A stretch of DNA of 64,000 nt from Haematococcus lacustris (GCA_030144725.1 JASKMD010000026.1:15388814-15452813), one strand, 5' to 3'; counted from the stretch's first letter, positions 10,956 to 23,400 are shown. Numbers and translations are program-made. Notes: generated by a model not told the origin, from the letters alone.

Positions 10956-11903
10956 ATCATTACTTAGCCGGACGGCCCTTGCTTCCAGGCGTTCCCTGCC
11001 TGCCTGCGGCTCCCCTCCTCCCCTTTACCCTCAGGAAGACACCAAGCTTGCTGCGCCTGCAGAACGCTGTGTCGGGCCAAGGGGCAGTGTTGTGGCACAG
11101 TGATCAACATGGCTGCTAGGCACACCATGGCTGTGGGACATGCCTGCATGTCTCAAGGATGGGTTCATGAGTAGCAACACTGGCCTGTCCAGATTAGACA
11201 ACCATTGTCTGCATGTATAGTAAGGCAGGTGTCGAGGGGTCCCCTATGAGGATAGGCTGTGCAAGATATGCTGCACAAATGGGCTGAGCGCTGCAAGTTG
11301 TATGAGTGCCCAGCCACTGATGCTTGCTGGAGGAATACCAGAAGCAGAAGATCACATAGGGCTTTCATGTCAAATTTTTGTGTACACCTTACTTTGTTGA
11401 CGCAGCCATGCCAAAAGTCGGAGATATCAATGCCCAAGCAGCATACCAGGCTGAATGCTGATGCAAACCAAAACCAAAGATGCAAACAGACTAGCCTTCA
11501 AGGCAAGACATGAAGACGTTAATGAGTCCGCACACCAGCTCGCAGCTCCACAGCAGGCAGGGGAAGGGTGTTGAAGGGCAGTTGCACGGGGACATGGACC
11601 AGCTGGAGGAGGCTGAGCAGGTGGAGTAGGTGTAGCAGGAGGGGTAAAAGGGTACAGACCATTGGGCTGCTGCTGCAACTGTGCCTTGAGGCTGCTCCTT
11701 TAAGGGTATTATATAGCGCTGCCAGATGCGATGCAATTTGCTAGCTATCTCTGTTGTGCCTGTGGTCGCTGTGTGTGCCACACCCTGGAAGCTCACATCG
11801 CAGGGTCTGGGTGTTGTGCCAGCACATCAGGCCCCAAGACAAGGCCAGTGGTGTTGCCTGGCTCCTGCCAGGCAAGCCAGTGCTGACCACCACTGTGGCT
11901 GAC
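10956..11903. other. no gene recognised (3' flank of TBCA)
   Basis: Downstream of the tubulin cofactor A stop and upstream of element F3. Open frames here (for instance 11,491-11,796 on the minus strand) show no family resemblance or sensible composition. The 3' UTR of TBCA must lie in the upper part. Confidence 0.4.
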
Positions 11904-12396
11904 TCATGTCTTGAACAATGACTCCACTGCTGCTATGATCTCCTTTGCTGCTGCCAGCTCCTCGCTCTCGGCTGGAATGTCGGTTGTATTGTCGGCCTGT
12001 TGAGGCATGGCAGGTGTGAACAGGGATGGCTAGGACATTGACATGGGTGAGCGGGAAAGGATGCCCAGGCCCTCCGCACCATGTATGACTGCAAGTCACT
12101 GAAGGCTGTGGCCAGTCGCTGCCGTGTCTCTGGAATCATCATGGCTGCCTCTGCCAGTACATTTTCCTGCACAGGCATTGGAGCACAGCTCGGAACAGGC
12201 AGCACGAACGCTAGAGCGTATGCGACTCTATTACCGCATGCTTGATGTCATGCGAATCAGCGCCGTCTGCCTTCAGCTTGTCGACTCTGCCTTGCTCTTT
12301 GTCTCGGTCCTTTTCGTACATGAACAACTCTTTCTGGGTACGCTTCACCCCAGCTGTTTTGACTTTGAGCACCTTGATCACTTCTGCTTGCGACAT
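11904..12396 (-). CDS. TBCA: tubulin-folding cofactor A
   Basis: Cofactor A captures quasi-native beta-tubulin released by the CCT chaperonin and hands it on to the cofactor D/E pathway. Three exons, all phase 0: 12,235-12,396, 12,080-12,166 and 11,904-11,996, giving 113 residues, the usual length. The small three-helix protein is recognisable from KVLKVKTAGVKRTQKEL, then YEKD, KADGADSHDIKHA, ENVLAEAAMMIPETRQRL and a glutamate-rich C-terminus ending ESLFKT. Introns are short (68 and 83 bp). A flagellated alga needs it for axonemal and cytoplasmic microtubules. Confidence 0.93.
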
Positions 12397-13515
12397 GTTT
12401 GATGACGAGACGGCTGGCTCAGAGATGCGAGAGCTGCTGCGGCGGCATCAGATACACGACGTTGCTGCGTGAGCGCCAAGTACTGTCCACACACCTTGCG
12501 CTCGGATTTGAATACATGCCTTCCATTTTCCCATTAGCGAGGCTACCGGTCAACGGAATTCTCCGAACCTCTCGAGACTGCCTCGGTGTTTTGACCCCGC
12601 AGTGATGTGTTGCAGCTCCCTCTTGTATTCCTAGCAAGCCCACAGCCCTGGAGGGCGTGGCTTTTTCATAGTTTGAACGGTGTGAGGCGGTCATATTAGG
12701 GTGTAATGCATAACCCTCCGGAGGCACCCTTCATTCAGTTGCTAACACCATGGCTCACGATCTGAGCGGGGCATGGGCTCCCTGTGCTCATCACACACAT
12801 TATGCAAACATTAGCGTTAGCAACTCCTTGAAGGTTGTCTCCTGAGGTCATGCAGCACCCCCGCAGCAAGCACAACGACCAGCCCACGGTCGTCTCATTA
12901 GAGAAGCTCTGGCTAGAAGGTTTGCACAAGATTGAGACATGGGACACTTTGGGCGACTACGGTGTCATGGACACGTATCACTAGTGGTTGTACCACTGAG
13001 TGCGGTCACGTGTGAGCAGTGTTACAAAATCAATAAGTGTTGACCCCATATCAGACCTCACAACATGCACTGACAATGCACACATCTCAATTGCTTACCT
13101 CCCTCCCTTGACTCCTTGCGCGGTTCTAACGTTTGACGACGGGGCATGCAAAGGAGTCCCATGGGAGAGGCTGGGAGGTGGTGATAATGGGAGGGGGGAC
13201 AGTTGGGATTGATGCCCGAATTGCTGCCCAAATGGCTGCGCTGCTTGTTGTTGAAGGGGTTGTTGTTGCACGGCCTGTTGCGCATGGTGCAGTCCCTTCT
13301 GTTGCTGAAGATGACGTTGTTGACGGGATTCCCACAAGAATGCGTTGACGTCCATCACAACAACCTGCGGATGTTACAAGCGGATGTTACGGATGTTACG
13401 GATGTCAACGCATATGCCAACGCGGCCAAAACCGGTCAGCATACTAGCCAACGCAGCCAAAATCGGTGGCCATGCAGCAGCACTACTCTAATCAAGGCAA
13501 GTGATGGTGGTGCAT
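12397..13515. other. no gene recognised
   Basis: Upstream of TBCA, so its promoter is in the left part. A glutamine-rich frame at 13,095-13,358 (-) and short direct repeats of GGATGTTAC near 13,370-13,400 are visible, but no splice pattern or family supports a gene. Confidence 0.4.
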
Positions 13516-13528
13516 AGACTCTGAACTG

Positions 13529-14752
13529 CCCTGCCCCTGCCCCTGCCCCTGCCCCTGCCCCTGCCCCTGCCCCTGCCCCCGCCCCTGCCCCCGCCCCGCC
13601 CCGCCCCGCCCCGCCCCGCCCCGCCCCGCCCCGCCCCGCCCCGCCCCGCCCCGCCCCGCCCCGCCCCGCCCCGCCCCGCCCCGCCCCGCCCCGCCCCGCC
13701 CCGCCCCGCCCCCGCCCCGCCCCGCCCCGCCCCGCCCCGCCCCGCCCCGCCCCGCCCCGCCCCGCCCCGCCCCGCCCCGCCCCGCCCCGCCCCGCCCCGC
13801 CCCGCCCCCGCCCCGCCCCGCCCCGCCCCGCCCCGCCCCGCCCCGCCCCGCCCCGCCCCGCCCCGCCCCGCCCCGCCCCGCCCCGCCCCGCCCCGCCCCG
13901 CCCCGCCCCGCCCCGCCCCGCCCCGCCCCGCCCGCCCCGCCCCGCCCCGCCCCGCCCCGCCCCGCCCCGCCCCGCCCCGCCCCGCCCCGCCCCGCCCCGC
14001 CCCGCCCCGCCCCGCCCCGCCCCGCCCCGCCCGCCCCGCCCCGCCCCGCCCCGCCCCGCCCCGCCCCGCCCCGCCCCGCCCCGCCCCGCCCCGCCCCGCC
14101 CCGCCCCGCCCCGCCCCGCCCCGCCCCGCCCCGCCCCGCCCCGCCCCGCCCCGCCCCGCCCCGCCCCGCCCCGCCCCGCCCCGCCCCGCCCCGCCCCGCC
14201 CCGCCCCGCCCCGCCCCGCCCCGCCCCGCCCCGCCCCGCCCCGCCCCGCCCCGCCCCGCCCCGCCCCGCCCCGCCCCGCCCCGCCCCGCCCCGCCCCGCC
14301 CCGCCCCGCCCCGCCCCGCCCCGCCCCGCCCCGCCCCGCCCCGCCCCGCCCCGCCCCGCCCCGCCCCGCCCCGCCCCGCCCCGCCCCGCCCCGCCCCGCC
14401 CCGCCCCGCCCCGCCCCGCCCCGCCCCGCCCCGCCCCGCCCCGCCCGCCGCCCCGCCCCGCCCCGCCCCGCCCCGCCCCGCCCCGCCCCGCCCCGCCCCG
14501 CCCCGCCCCGCCCCGCCCCGCCCCGCCCCGCCCCGCCCCGCCCCGCCCCGCCCCGCCCCGCCCCGCCCCGCCCCGCCCCGCCCCGCCCCGCCCCGCCCCG
14601 CCCCGCCCCGCCCCGCCCCGCCCCGCCCCGCCCCGCCCCGCCCCGCCCCGCCCCGCCCCGCCCCGCCCCGCCCCGCCCCGCCCCGCCCCGCCCCGCCCCG
14701 CCCCGCCCCGCCCCGCCCCGCCCCGCCCCGCCCCGCCCCGCCCCGCCCCGCC
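13529..14752. repeat. (CCCCG)n pentamer satellite
   Basis: About 1.2 kb of CCCCG units, opening with CCCCTG hexamers and interrupted by a few one-base length changes. The minus strand is (GGGGC)n, a strong G-quadruplex former. It abuts Fanzor copy F2. Frames of 422 and 461 codons rich in Gly-Arg-Ala follow from the repeat lacking stop codons and are not genes. Confidence 0.97.
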
Positions 14753-16700
14753 TCACCGCCTACTGGGCATGAAGAAGCAGAGGTCCTTGCAAGACACCCT
14801 GCCGCTGCCCTGCCGCACGTGGCATGCAGTGCAGGTGCGCAGGTAACTAGAGCAGTGGCAGCAGCCCCCCACCCCACCTGTGCCAGGGCAGCCTAAGCGT
14901 GGCAAAAGTAGGGGTGGTCCCTGGACCTTGACCTGCCCACCCCCCTTCACCCTCAACCCCATTGCCAGGGTGGGCCTTCACTTCATCAAGCTGGACAACA
15001 GGGTGCTGCATGGGGTGTGCAAGCAGCTGGGTCTGTCCAAGAAGACTTCACCTCAGAGCCAGCACTGAGCCGCCACCGGGCTAGGTGGTTCAACACGGGC
15101 AAGCTTCGCAACAAGGGGTTTCAGCTTGAGAGGACTGTGGAGACAGATGGTGTCAGCGAGGTGTACCTGGACCCCAAGGGGGCACGGCAGCGGCTGAGGC
15201 TGCACGGAGCCCAGGACCGGGTGCTGGAGCAGTTCTTTAAGAAGGTGAGGATGGGTGTCCATGGGAGGGAGGGTAAGGGACTGAGAGGTGGTGGGTTGGG
15301 CATGAAGTGAAGGAAAGGATAATAAAAAGGCCTACGCCCGTCTCAAAGCACATCACGTGATGACTAAGATGAAGCGGAAGGGCAGCGCCAAGCGAAAGAA
15401 GGGCCTAACAAAGAAACCAAAAGGTGCGTGTCCCTAGCCGACTGTGAGCTCCGTGCTGTGTGATAACCGTCGCTCCTGTTGGTTCCATCTTAGCGTCTTG
15501 TTCCCCTCATGGCAAACAACGACAGGAGAGCTAAGATGGCTGGGAAACGAAATACCAGGTAAGCACGGTGAAGCATGCCTGCGGCCTGAACAATTCCCGC
15601 CGTGACACCAATGGTGGCTAGCACCTATCAAGCCACCCCTCCAGCACCTGGCAGCAGCCAGCTCAGCTGGCACCTCCCTAGAGGCCAACCTGAAGCACAT
15701 CACTGTCACCCTGGCCACCTGGGACGCGGTATGGGAGGTGTATCTAGACCCCAAGTGCGCACAGCAGCGGCTGAGGCTGTACGGAGCCCAGGACCGGTCT
15801 CTGGAGCAGTTCTTCAAGAAGGTGAGAGTGGGTGGGTGGGTAAGGGACTGAGATGTGGTGGGTTAGGCATGAAGTGAAAGAGTAGTTGACTGTGCCATGC
15901 CTAACCTGGTGCCACCATGTCAGCCACCATGTGTGCCTTGTGTGCATGGCTGCAGTTAGAGGAGGACATGGCTGAGGTGTCCATGGAGCGTCATGGGCGT
16001 GCCAAGCAGCTGGTGGTCTTCTTTGGCGCTGCTAGCATTGGCACTGGGGGTGGGTGGGGTGCTGATGCGGTATTGCGGGCCTGCTGCAAGGTGGTGCGCA
16101 GGCCCAGGGGCTCAGACCAACTGCGCGGCAGGGTGGTGCTAGTGGATGAGCACCGCACCACCCGGGTCAGCTCAGCATTTAATGGCCGGCAACCATGTGA
16201 GGAGGAGCTGGACCATGAGCAACACACCATGCCTGCAGACTGTAAGGCCCCAGCAGGGCAAGTGGAACACCACCTACTGCACCCAGCCTGGAGCCAGCAC
16301 CGTGACCAGGCAGTGTGGGGCCTGATGTGGTGCCCGATAGTGGCCCCCCGCAAGCCCCCACAGGCCCCGTGCAGCAGCCAGGAGGCCACACAGCCAGCAG
16401 CCTCAGAGCCTGGGCCCAGCACTCCCCCGCCAGCCAAGCGTGGCAAGCGCACCAAGGCTGAGCCAGAGGCAGCTGAGCCTACCCAGCCCACCAAGGCTGC
16501 CAAGGCAAAGCCAGCACCACAGCCAGGCGGGTGGCTGAACAGGGACTGCAATGAAGTATTGAAGTTGCAGCGCATCGGGGAGAGCAGGTGGCGCCCGCTG
16601 GAGCTGTGCCACTGGCCAGAGCAGGGCACTCTGCCAGCCGAGGGCAAGGATTACCCAGGCCTGGGCTACAAGCGGCTGCGAGACAAGCCACCTAAGGCCC

Positions 16701-16731
<31 letters not shown>

Positions 16732-16744
16732 TGTGGCACAGTAG
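14753..16744 (+). pseudogene. Fanzor-like nuclease, rearranged copy (F2)
   Basis: The pieces, in order, are: an N-terminal segment with PIARVGLHFIKLDNRVLHG (14,955-15,010); then, one frame over, WFNTGKLRNKGFQLERTVETDGVS (15,090-15,160), whose TDGV step normally precedes RuvC-I; a segment (15,160-15,245) that recurs at 15,735-15,821; and a final exon 15,956-16,744. That exon is open for 262 residues and has QLVVFFGAASIGT, VDEHRTTRVSS (about 16,141-16,170) and WLNRDCNEVLKL (about 16,531-16,566). Between the duplicated segments (15,352-15,420) sits a lysine-rich exon, MTKMKRKGSAKRKKGL, possibly the start of another copy. RuvC-I itself is absent. The linker before RuvC-III is Pro/Lys-rich. The locus is a nested or internally duplicated, defective element. 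Confidence 0.78.
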
Positions 16745-17079
16745 TGTCTGCTGTAACGACTAATAGGAGCTCATGAGATGACAACGTGCAACGCCTGTAG
16801 ACTTATATGCACGTTACATCTGCCCCCCTTTGTTGAGCTGTCATCAGCTCACAATCAGTGCATGTTTATCATGCCAACTCTCCACGATAGCCCTCGTGGT
16901 CAGGCAATAGTGTAGGTGGTAGGCACTCATGCACCATGTGCATTGGGATAACTCCACACAGCCCATTAACACCATTTGAGTCGGTCCACTAGTGGTCCCT
17001 AGTATTCCCGCTAATGGCTGCTAGTGATCCCTAGTGGTCCGGCTCAGATGGAGGCCCTAGTAAGGGACAATGGGGGCTG
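16745..17079 (+). ncRNA. conserved 3' tail of F2, candidate omega-RNA region
   Basis: Non-coding, near-identical to 250-547 apart from a 69-72 bp insertion at its start, and shared in its second half with 48,603-48,806. Agreement ends with GGGGGCTG at 17,079. It includes the block around CCACTAGTGGTCCCTAGT, a self-complementary motif. Position and conservation fit a guide-RNA scaffold, but transcription is not shown. Confidence 0.4.
16751..16819. mobile_element. tiny inverted-repeat insertion in the F2 tail
   Basis: Compared with the F1 tail, F2 has about 69 extra bases. They begin CTGTAACG and end CGTTACAT, so the ends form an inverted repeat TGTAACG/CGTTACA, and CTG is found on both sides as a possible 3-bp target duplication. 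Too short to code; it looks like a miniature transposon. Confidence 0.55.
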
Positions 17080-17458
17080 ATACGTCCCGTTCAAACAGAA
17101 ACCTTTCGACAAAAGCTTGTCTATAGAGTTTTTGGCAGTGCCGGTCCGCACTGACCTTGTGCCTACGGGCCTGAACCAGCAGGTGGCAGTGCCGGTCATG
17201 CAACTTTTTGATGTGCGTACTTCCTGCTGCATGTGCCGGCCCAGGAGGTGGCGGTAGCATGTCGCCACGGCCTAACTAGCCCCTGACACTGCCTTGCGTT
17301 ACTTGGGAGCTTGGCGGAGAGGCTCGCTGTTGCCCTCTAGACCCATCCAACGCGTATTAATGCCTGTTTAGGCTCACATGGCATGCCCACTGAGGCCAGG
17401 CCATGCTGAAGCAACCCCGACTTGTGAAGTTCAGGGTGTAGAGGGTGCACTCGGCACA
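17080..17458. other. no gene recognised
   Basis: Spacer between the right end of F2 and the stop codon of the Kelch/FN3 gene, which reads towards it; it should contain that gene's 3' UTR. Confidence 0.35.
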
Positions 17459-20400
17459 TCACAGCTTCGTCGTGTAGGCCTTGCTCTCACTCCAAATGAA
17501 GGAGCCGTCGTCGTAGATTGCCTTGACGCACAGGATGTACTCGGTGTTAGACTTCAGGCCGGTGATGCGGAAGCGCGTGTCGCGGCCCTGGTACACGTCC
17601 TTCACCACCCCGGTGCTGGTCGCGATCATCAGCTTGTAGCGCTCGATGCGCTCGGCGTTCTTGGTCGGCGGCCTGCAGCAAAGAAGTCATGCAGATTTGT
17701 ACAACCATCTCCATGCATGCAATGCGACGATGACACAGCATGCAAGCACGCCGCTGCCAAGTTGCGTGCAAGCGCGTCACGCAAGGCTGCTGTGGTCCAG
17801 CCATCATAGGCTTCAAAGCAATGCGTGTGTCCTGCCGGAAGCAACTTCAGTAGCCTGCGCCTGCCCGCTCAAAGTCTTCCATGGCCTTTAGCATATGGCC
17901 TGGTGGCATGGCTCAATGTTAGCAAATGCAGTGCACTGCCGCACAACATACACCAGTGTAAACAAAACTTGTGTGCCAACCCAGCAGTGGGCACTGGGAA
18001 AGGCGTGGGTGGGTAGTGGTAATGGTAGGCACGCAACTGCATTGTGCTACTGACAATTAAGGCATGACTATGTGCATGCAGTGATCCATACTGACTCTTC
18101 AGCATGCAATGGTATACTCTCAAAGTTGTACACCACCTACCCACCTGCACCTGCACCTGTGCCCCAGCCCCAGCCCAACCCTACCCCAGCTGCTGCGGCA
18201 CAGCTGAGACAAGGGCGTGCCTGACCTCCAAGACAACTCAAGGCTGCTGACGCCAATGACGCCCTCATCCGACAGCTCCAGTCGCTCGTTGAGGCCCAGG
18301 TCACGCTTCTTGGAGTGACGCAGGCGCTCAATGTCCTCAGGCAGCGCTAGTTCCATGACCTGCAGGGCCGACCGTGCTTGACCTCAGCATCCCGCTGCTG
18401 ATGCCATGCTGCATGCTGTGGCGCAGGTCAGGTCAGCCTCAGGTGAAATCAGTGCGGCGTGGGTGGTCAGGTGCCGTCAGAGGTCTGACGCGTCAGGCAG
18501 GGAACTCAAAGGATCACGATTTGAGCATGACGGGAGGGAGAGAGGCAGAGAGTTCAAGGAATTGAGCATGACTTGATCACAGGTTCCTCATGATGTGCGA
18601 CTGCGTGAGCAGCCAGGTCAATCGACTCCAGACAAGGGTCGGTAGTGCTGGCACCGCAGCTCTTGCAGTGTCCTGACCTGCTGACCTGCAGCTCCCACAG
18701 CCGTTCATGCATGGAGGGCTTGAGGGTGAACAGCTTGTTGCCGAAGAAGCAGGTGTACATGGCCCGGCAGCGCAGCCAGGGCAGGCTGGCGGTGTAGGAG
18801 CCGTCGTCCAGGCACTCCCAGCGAGGGGAGTACAGGTCTAGCACCTGGCAAGGTGAGGGAGCCACACCGCAGGGGGTGGGGTGTCACCACAAGGGCAATG
18901 AGGCCCATCTCCTCTCATGTTAAGGCATGGTGGTGGTCAGGATGGTGGTGAGGGAGCCACACCACACGTCATTGTGCTACACAGTGTGCGCGTCACAACA
19001 AGGGGTGGGGTGTCACCACAGGTCGAGCACACGGTCAGGTGAAGGAGCCCCTACAAGGGGTGGGGTGTCACCACAAGGACGGTGAGCCCCTCCCATCTTT
19101 GGGAAACCCAGGGTGGTGGTCTCGGTCCTGGTCATCTGGTCATATAGGGGTAGTGCACCACTAGGCATGCGCCAGATTTGTGAGGCATGGCCTACTGGCA
19201 GTGACAGCAGCCATGCTAGTTGGCCCGCGCTGGGTAGAGGCACTGACAACAAACTGCAGTTCTCAAGCTCATGTGTACCAGCGCACCCCCTCCGCTGTCC
19301 TCTCTCACCTCCCCACCCTGATTCCCCACCCTACCACAACCCCACCTCCCTTGCCGCACCTACGAGCTCATGCAGCGCAGGCAAGTGAGCAAAGCAGGCA
19401 CTGCTGCTGCATGCAACCAACAGAAAGTGGTGGGCGGCACGCATCACACCCCCAGTTTCCCAACCACAGGCAGACAGGCCACCGATCAGAAGCGTCTGAC
19501 CCGGCCTGCTCTGTCCCACCTGCACGTCCCCCAGCCGCTTGCTGCCCCCCTGGGTGGTGCCACCGCTGACAATGAGGTACTTAGACAGGATGCAGGCCAC
19601 GTGGTCCTCACGGGGTTCAGGCAGGGCGCCCACCTGCATGCACCACCACCATGCCCCATGCCCACCATGCCCCATGCCCACCATGCCACATGCATGACCC
19701 CCAGGTCTACCACAGGTTGTTGTAGTTAAACAACATCGCCAAGCCTGCAGTGGTGCTGATGCGGGGTGGGGAGTAGTGGAAGGGGGGACGGTGGCGGGTT
19801 GGCCGTGCCCCAGGCTCTGAACCTAACCCAGACATCCTGGCCCAGCGCCTATAACTCCTCTTGCCATCATGTTCTGAACTCCATGAAATGCAGCAAACAC
19901 TGTCAAAGCAGTTTCAGCACTTCATGCCATGCTCTCTTCTGCTCCTGTTGCTGCTGGTGTTGGTGATGACACTGAAGCTGCCCCCGCTGCCAGCAGGCGT
20001 ACCAGTGATTAAGCATGCTTGTCCAGCCACCCGCCATACCAACTGCCAGGTGACCTTAACACCACCAACAGCTTCTGCATGCACTCAACATCACCCACAT
20101 GCACTGGCAGCAAGGTCCAGCTCAGCTTCTCCAGCTCTAAGAACAGGACGTCGTTCAGAGCGCGCTCGCCGTCATTGCCGCCAAAGATGTACAGGCGACG
20201 TCCGTCCTCTGTGGCGCACAGCGTGGAGCCTACGGCCACCCACACCCACCATTACACACCCACACCCATCACCACCAGCACCCCACCACACCCACACCCA
20301 GACATCGCCTGCAGTCCCGCTACCAGCAAGCTGCCTTGTCATAGCTGGGTCAGAAGGGTCAGGGTGGGATCATGAGCACACCCCCCAGGACAAACCGCCA

Positions 20401-23400
20401 TGGTGCACTAAAGGCACTGGAGGCCACAGTCAATGTGCGACCCCTGAATGCCACCATGCGCTCATGTTTGCCCATAGCCCCATGCATGCACGCATGCATG
20501 CAAGAGGTCGAGAAGCATGCATGCAAGAGGTTGAGAAGCATGCGCTAGTTGTTGTGCTCCTACGTTCCCTGAGTGCATGCCTCATGCCAGGGGTCCATGC
20601 AGTGCCAGCAGGTCTAGGCTCTTGGGGACTGCTCCCACGGTGACGAGAAGAAGGAAGCCAAGCATGGTACCCCATAATGTGATGCTTCCCTGGCCCACGC
20701 TGGCCCAACGTCAAGGTAAGAGTGGGAGACCCCAGGCCCAGTCCCCTGCAGTGCCCAGCCCTCTCTGCCCCTGCTGCTGCTGCTGCCTGCTGCCCTACCT
20801 CGTCGGGGGGACGGCAGGTTGCCAAAGCAGGTGACGTACGTCCAGCTGAGCACGTCCTGGTCATAGATCCACAGGTCGTTCAGCAGCGTGCCGTCTGCTG
20901 TGGTGCCGCCAAACACAAACAGCTTCTCGCGAATGGCGCAGGTGGCGTGGCCGTGTCGCACAGGCGAGTCGGCTCCATGCCCTTCACCTGTGGCAAGCCA
21001 ATGCCATGAGGGGAGATGTGGCTGTTGCCCATCGCTCGCTGAGTCTGGTGATAACCCCTGCTGGACGCCTGTGCAGTCAGACTCNNNNNNNNNNNNNNNN
21101 NNNNNNNNNNNNNNNNNNNNNNNNNNNNNNNNNNNNNNNNNNNNNNNNNNNNNNNNNNNNNNNNNNNNNNNNNNNNNNNNNNNNNNNNNNNNNNNNNNNN
21201 NNNNNNNNNNNNNNNNNNNNNNNNNNNNNNNNNNNNNNNNNNNNNNNNNNNNNNNNNNNNNNNNNNNNNNNNNNNNNNNNNNNNNNNNNNNNNNNNNNNN
21301 NNNNNNNNNNNNNNNNNNNNNNNNNNNNNNNNNNNNNNNNNNNNNNNNNNNNNNNNNNNNNNNNNNNNNNNNNNNNNNNNNNNNNNNNNNNNNNNNNNNN
21401 NNNNNNNNNNNNNNNNNNNNNNNNNNNNNNNNNNNNNNNNNNNNNNNNNNNNNNNNNNNNNNNNNNNNNNNNNNNNNNNNNNNNNNNNNNNNNNNNNNNN
21501 NNNNNNNNNNNNNNNNNNNNNNNNNNNNNNNNNNNNNNNNNNNNNNNNNNNNNNNNNNNNNNNNNNNNNNNNNNNNNNNNNNNNTGACAATGAGGTACTT
21601 AGACAGGATGCAGGCCACGTGGTCCTCACGGGGTTCAGGCAGGGCGCCCCCCTGCATGCACGGCACCACCCATGCCCCATGCCCACCATGCCCCATGCCC
21701 ACCATGCCACATGCATGACCCCCAGGTCTACCACAGGTTGTTGTAGTTAAACAACATCGCCAAGCCTGCAGTGGTGCTGATGCGGGCGTGGGGGAGTAGT
21801 GGAAGGGGGGACGGTGGCGGGTTGGGCCGTGCCCCAGGCTCTGAACCTAACCCCAGACATCCTGGCCCAGCGCCTATAACTCCCTCTTGCCATCATGTTC
21901 TGAACTCCATGAAATGCAGCAAACACTGTCAAAGCAGTTTCAGCACTTCATGCCATGCTCTCTTCTGCTCCTGTTGCTGCTGGTGTTGGTGATGACACTG
22001 AAGCTGCCCCCCGCTGGCCAGCAGGCGTACCAGTGATTAAGCATGCTTGTCCAGCCACCCGCCATATCCAACTGCCAGGTGACCCTTAACACCACCAACA
22101 GCTTCTGCATGCACTCAACATCACCCACATGCACTGGCAGCAAGGTCCAGGCTCAGCTTCTCCAGCTCTAAGAACAGGACGTCGTTCAGAGCGCGCGCTC
22201 GCCGTCATTGCCGCCAAAGATGTACAGGCGACGTCCGTCTCCTCTGTGGGCGCACCAGCGTGGAGCCTACGGCCACCCACACCCACCATTACACACCCAC
22301 ACTCCAGCACCACTCCAGCAACCCACCACCACACCCACACCCAGACATCGCCTGCAGTCCCGCTACCCCAGCAAGCTGCCTTGTCATAGCTGGGTCAGAA
22401 GGGTCAGGGTGGGATCATGAGCACACCCCCCAGGACAAACCGCCATGGTGCACTAAAGGCACTGGAGGCCACAGTCAATGTGCGACCCCTGAATGCCACC
22501 ATGCGCTTCATGTTTGCCCCATAGCCCCATGCATGCACGCATGCATGCAAGAGGTCGAGAAGCATGCATGCAAGACGGTTGAGAAGCATGCGCCTAGTTG
22601 TTGTGCTCCTACGTTCCCTGAGTGCATGCCTCATGCCAGGGGTCCATGCAGTGCCAGCAGGTCTAGGCTCTTGGGGACTGCTCCCACGGTGACCGAGAAG
22701 AAGGAAGCCAAGCATGGTACCCCATAATGTGATGCTTCCCTGGCCCACGCTGGCAGAAGCCAACGTCAAGGTAAGACGTGGGAGACCCCCAGGCCCAGTC
22801 CCCTGCAGTGCCCAGCCCTCTCTGCCCCTGCTCTGCTTGCTGCTGTCCTTGCTGCCCTACCTCGTCGGGGGGACCGGCAGCGTTGCCAAACGCAGGTGAC
22901 GTACGTCCAGCTGAGCACGTCCGTGGTCATAGATCCACAGGTCGTTCAGCAGCGTGCCGTCTGCTGTGGTGCCTCGCCACAACACAAACAGCTTCTCGCG
23001 AATCGGCGCAGGTGGCGTGGCCGTGTCGCACAGGCGAGTCGGCTCCATGCCCTTCACCTGTGGGCAAGCCAATGCCATGAGGGGAGATGTGGGCTGTTGC
23101 CCATCGCTCGCTGAGCTCTGGTGATTCCCCCTGCTGGACGCCCTGTGCAGTCAGACTCTTGCATTTGGGTGTTGGGACAAAGGGAGTTTGACATCCATCC
23201 ATGAGAGGGTGATGGGCAAGGCCCGCCTGTCCAGTGGCAGGAGCAGCGGTCCCTGTTTGTGTGGGATGCAGCCAGCCCCTTGCGGTGGAGTGCAGTGGCA
23301 GCCTAAGGGGTGACTGCTCATGGCATGCCGGCTGCATGGCTGCATGGCCGCATGAGGCATGTAGGGCAGAACTGAGGGGAAGTATGTGTCAAGGTACAGG

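Noticed and set aside
11491..11796. 101-codon minus frame as a gene
   Set aside because: No recognisable motif, odd composition, and it lies in the 3' flank of TBCA.
13095..13358. Glutamine-rich minus frame as part of a gene
   Set aside because: Low complexity only; no splice partners found.
13488..14877. Minus-strand frames of 422 and 461 codons, Gly-Arg-Ala rich
   Set aside because: Produced by the CCCCG array, which has no stop codon in these frames; no start context, splice signal or unique sequence.
20614..21734. Frames crossing the gap with long unknown stretches
   Set aside because: They read through 500 N and carry no information.
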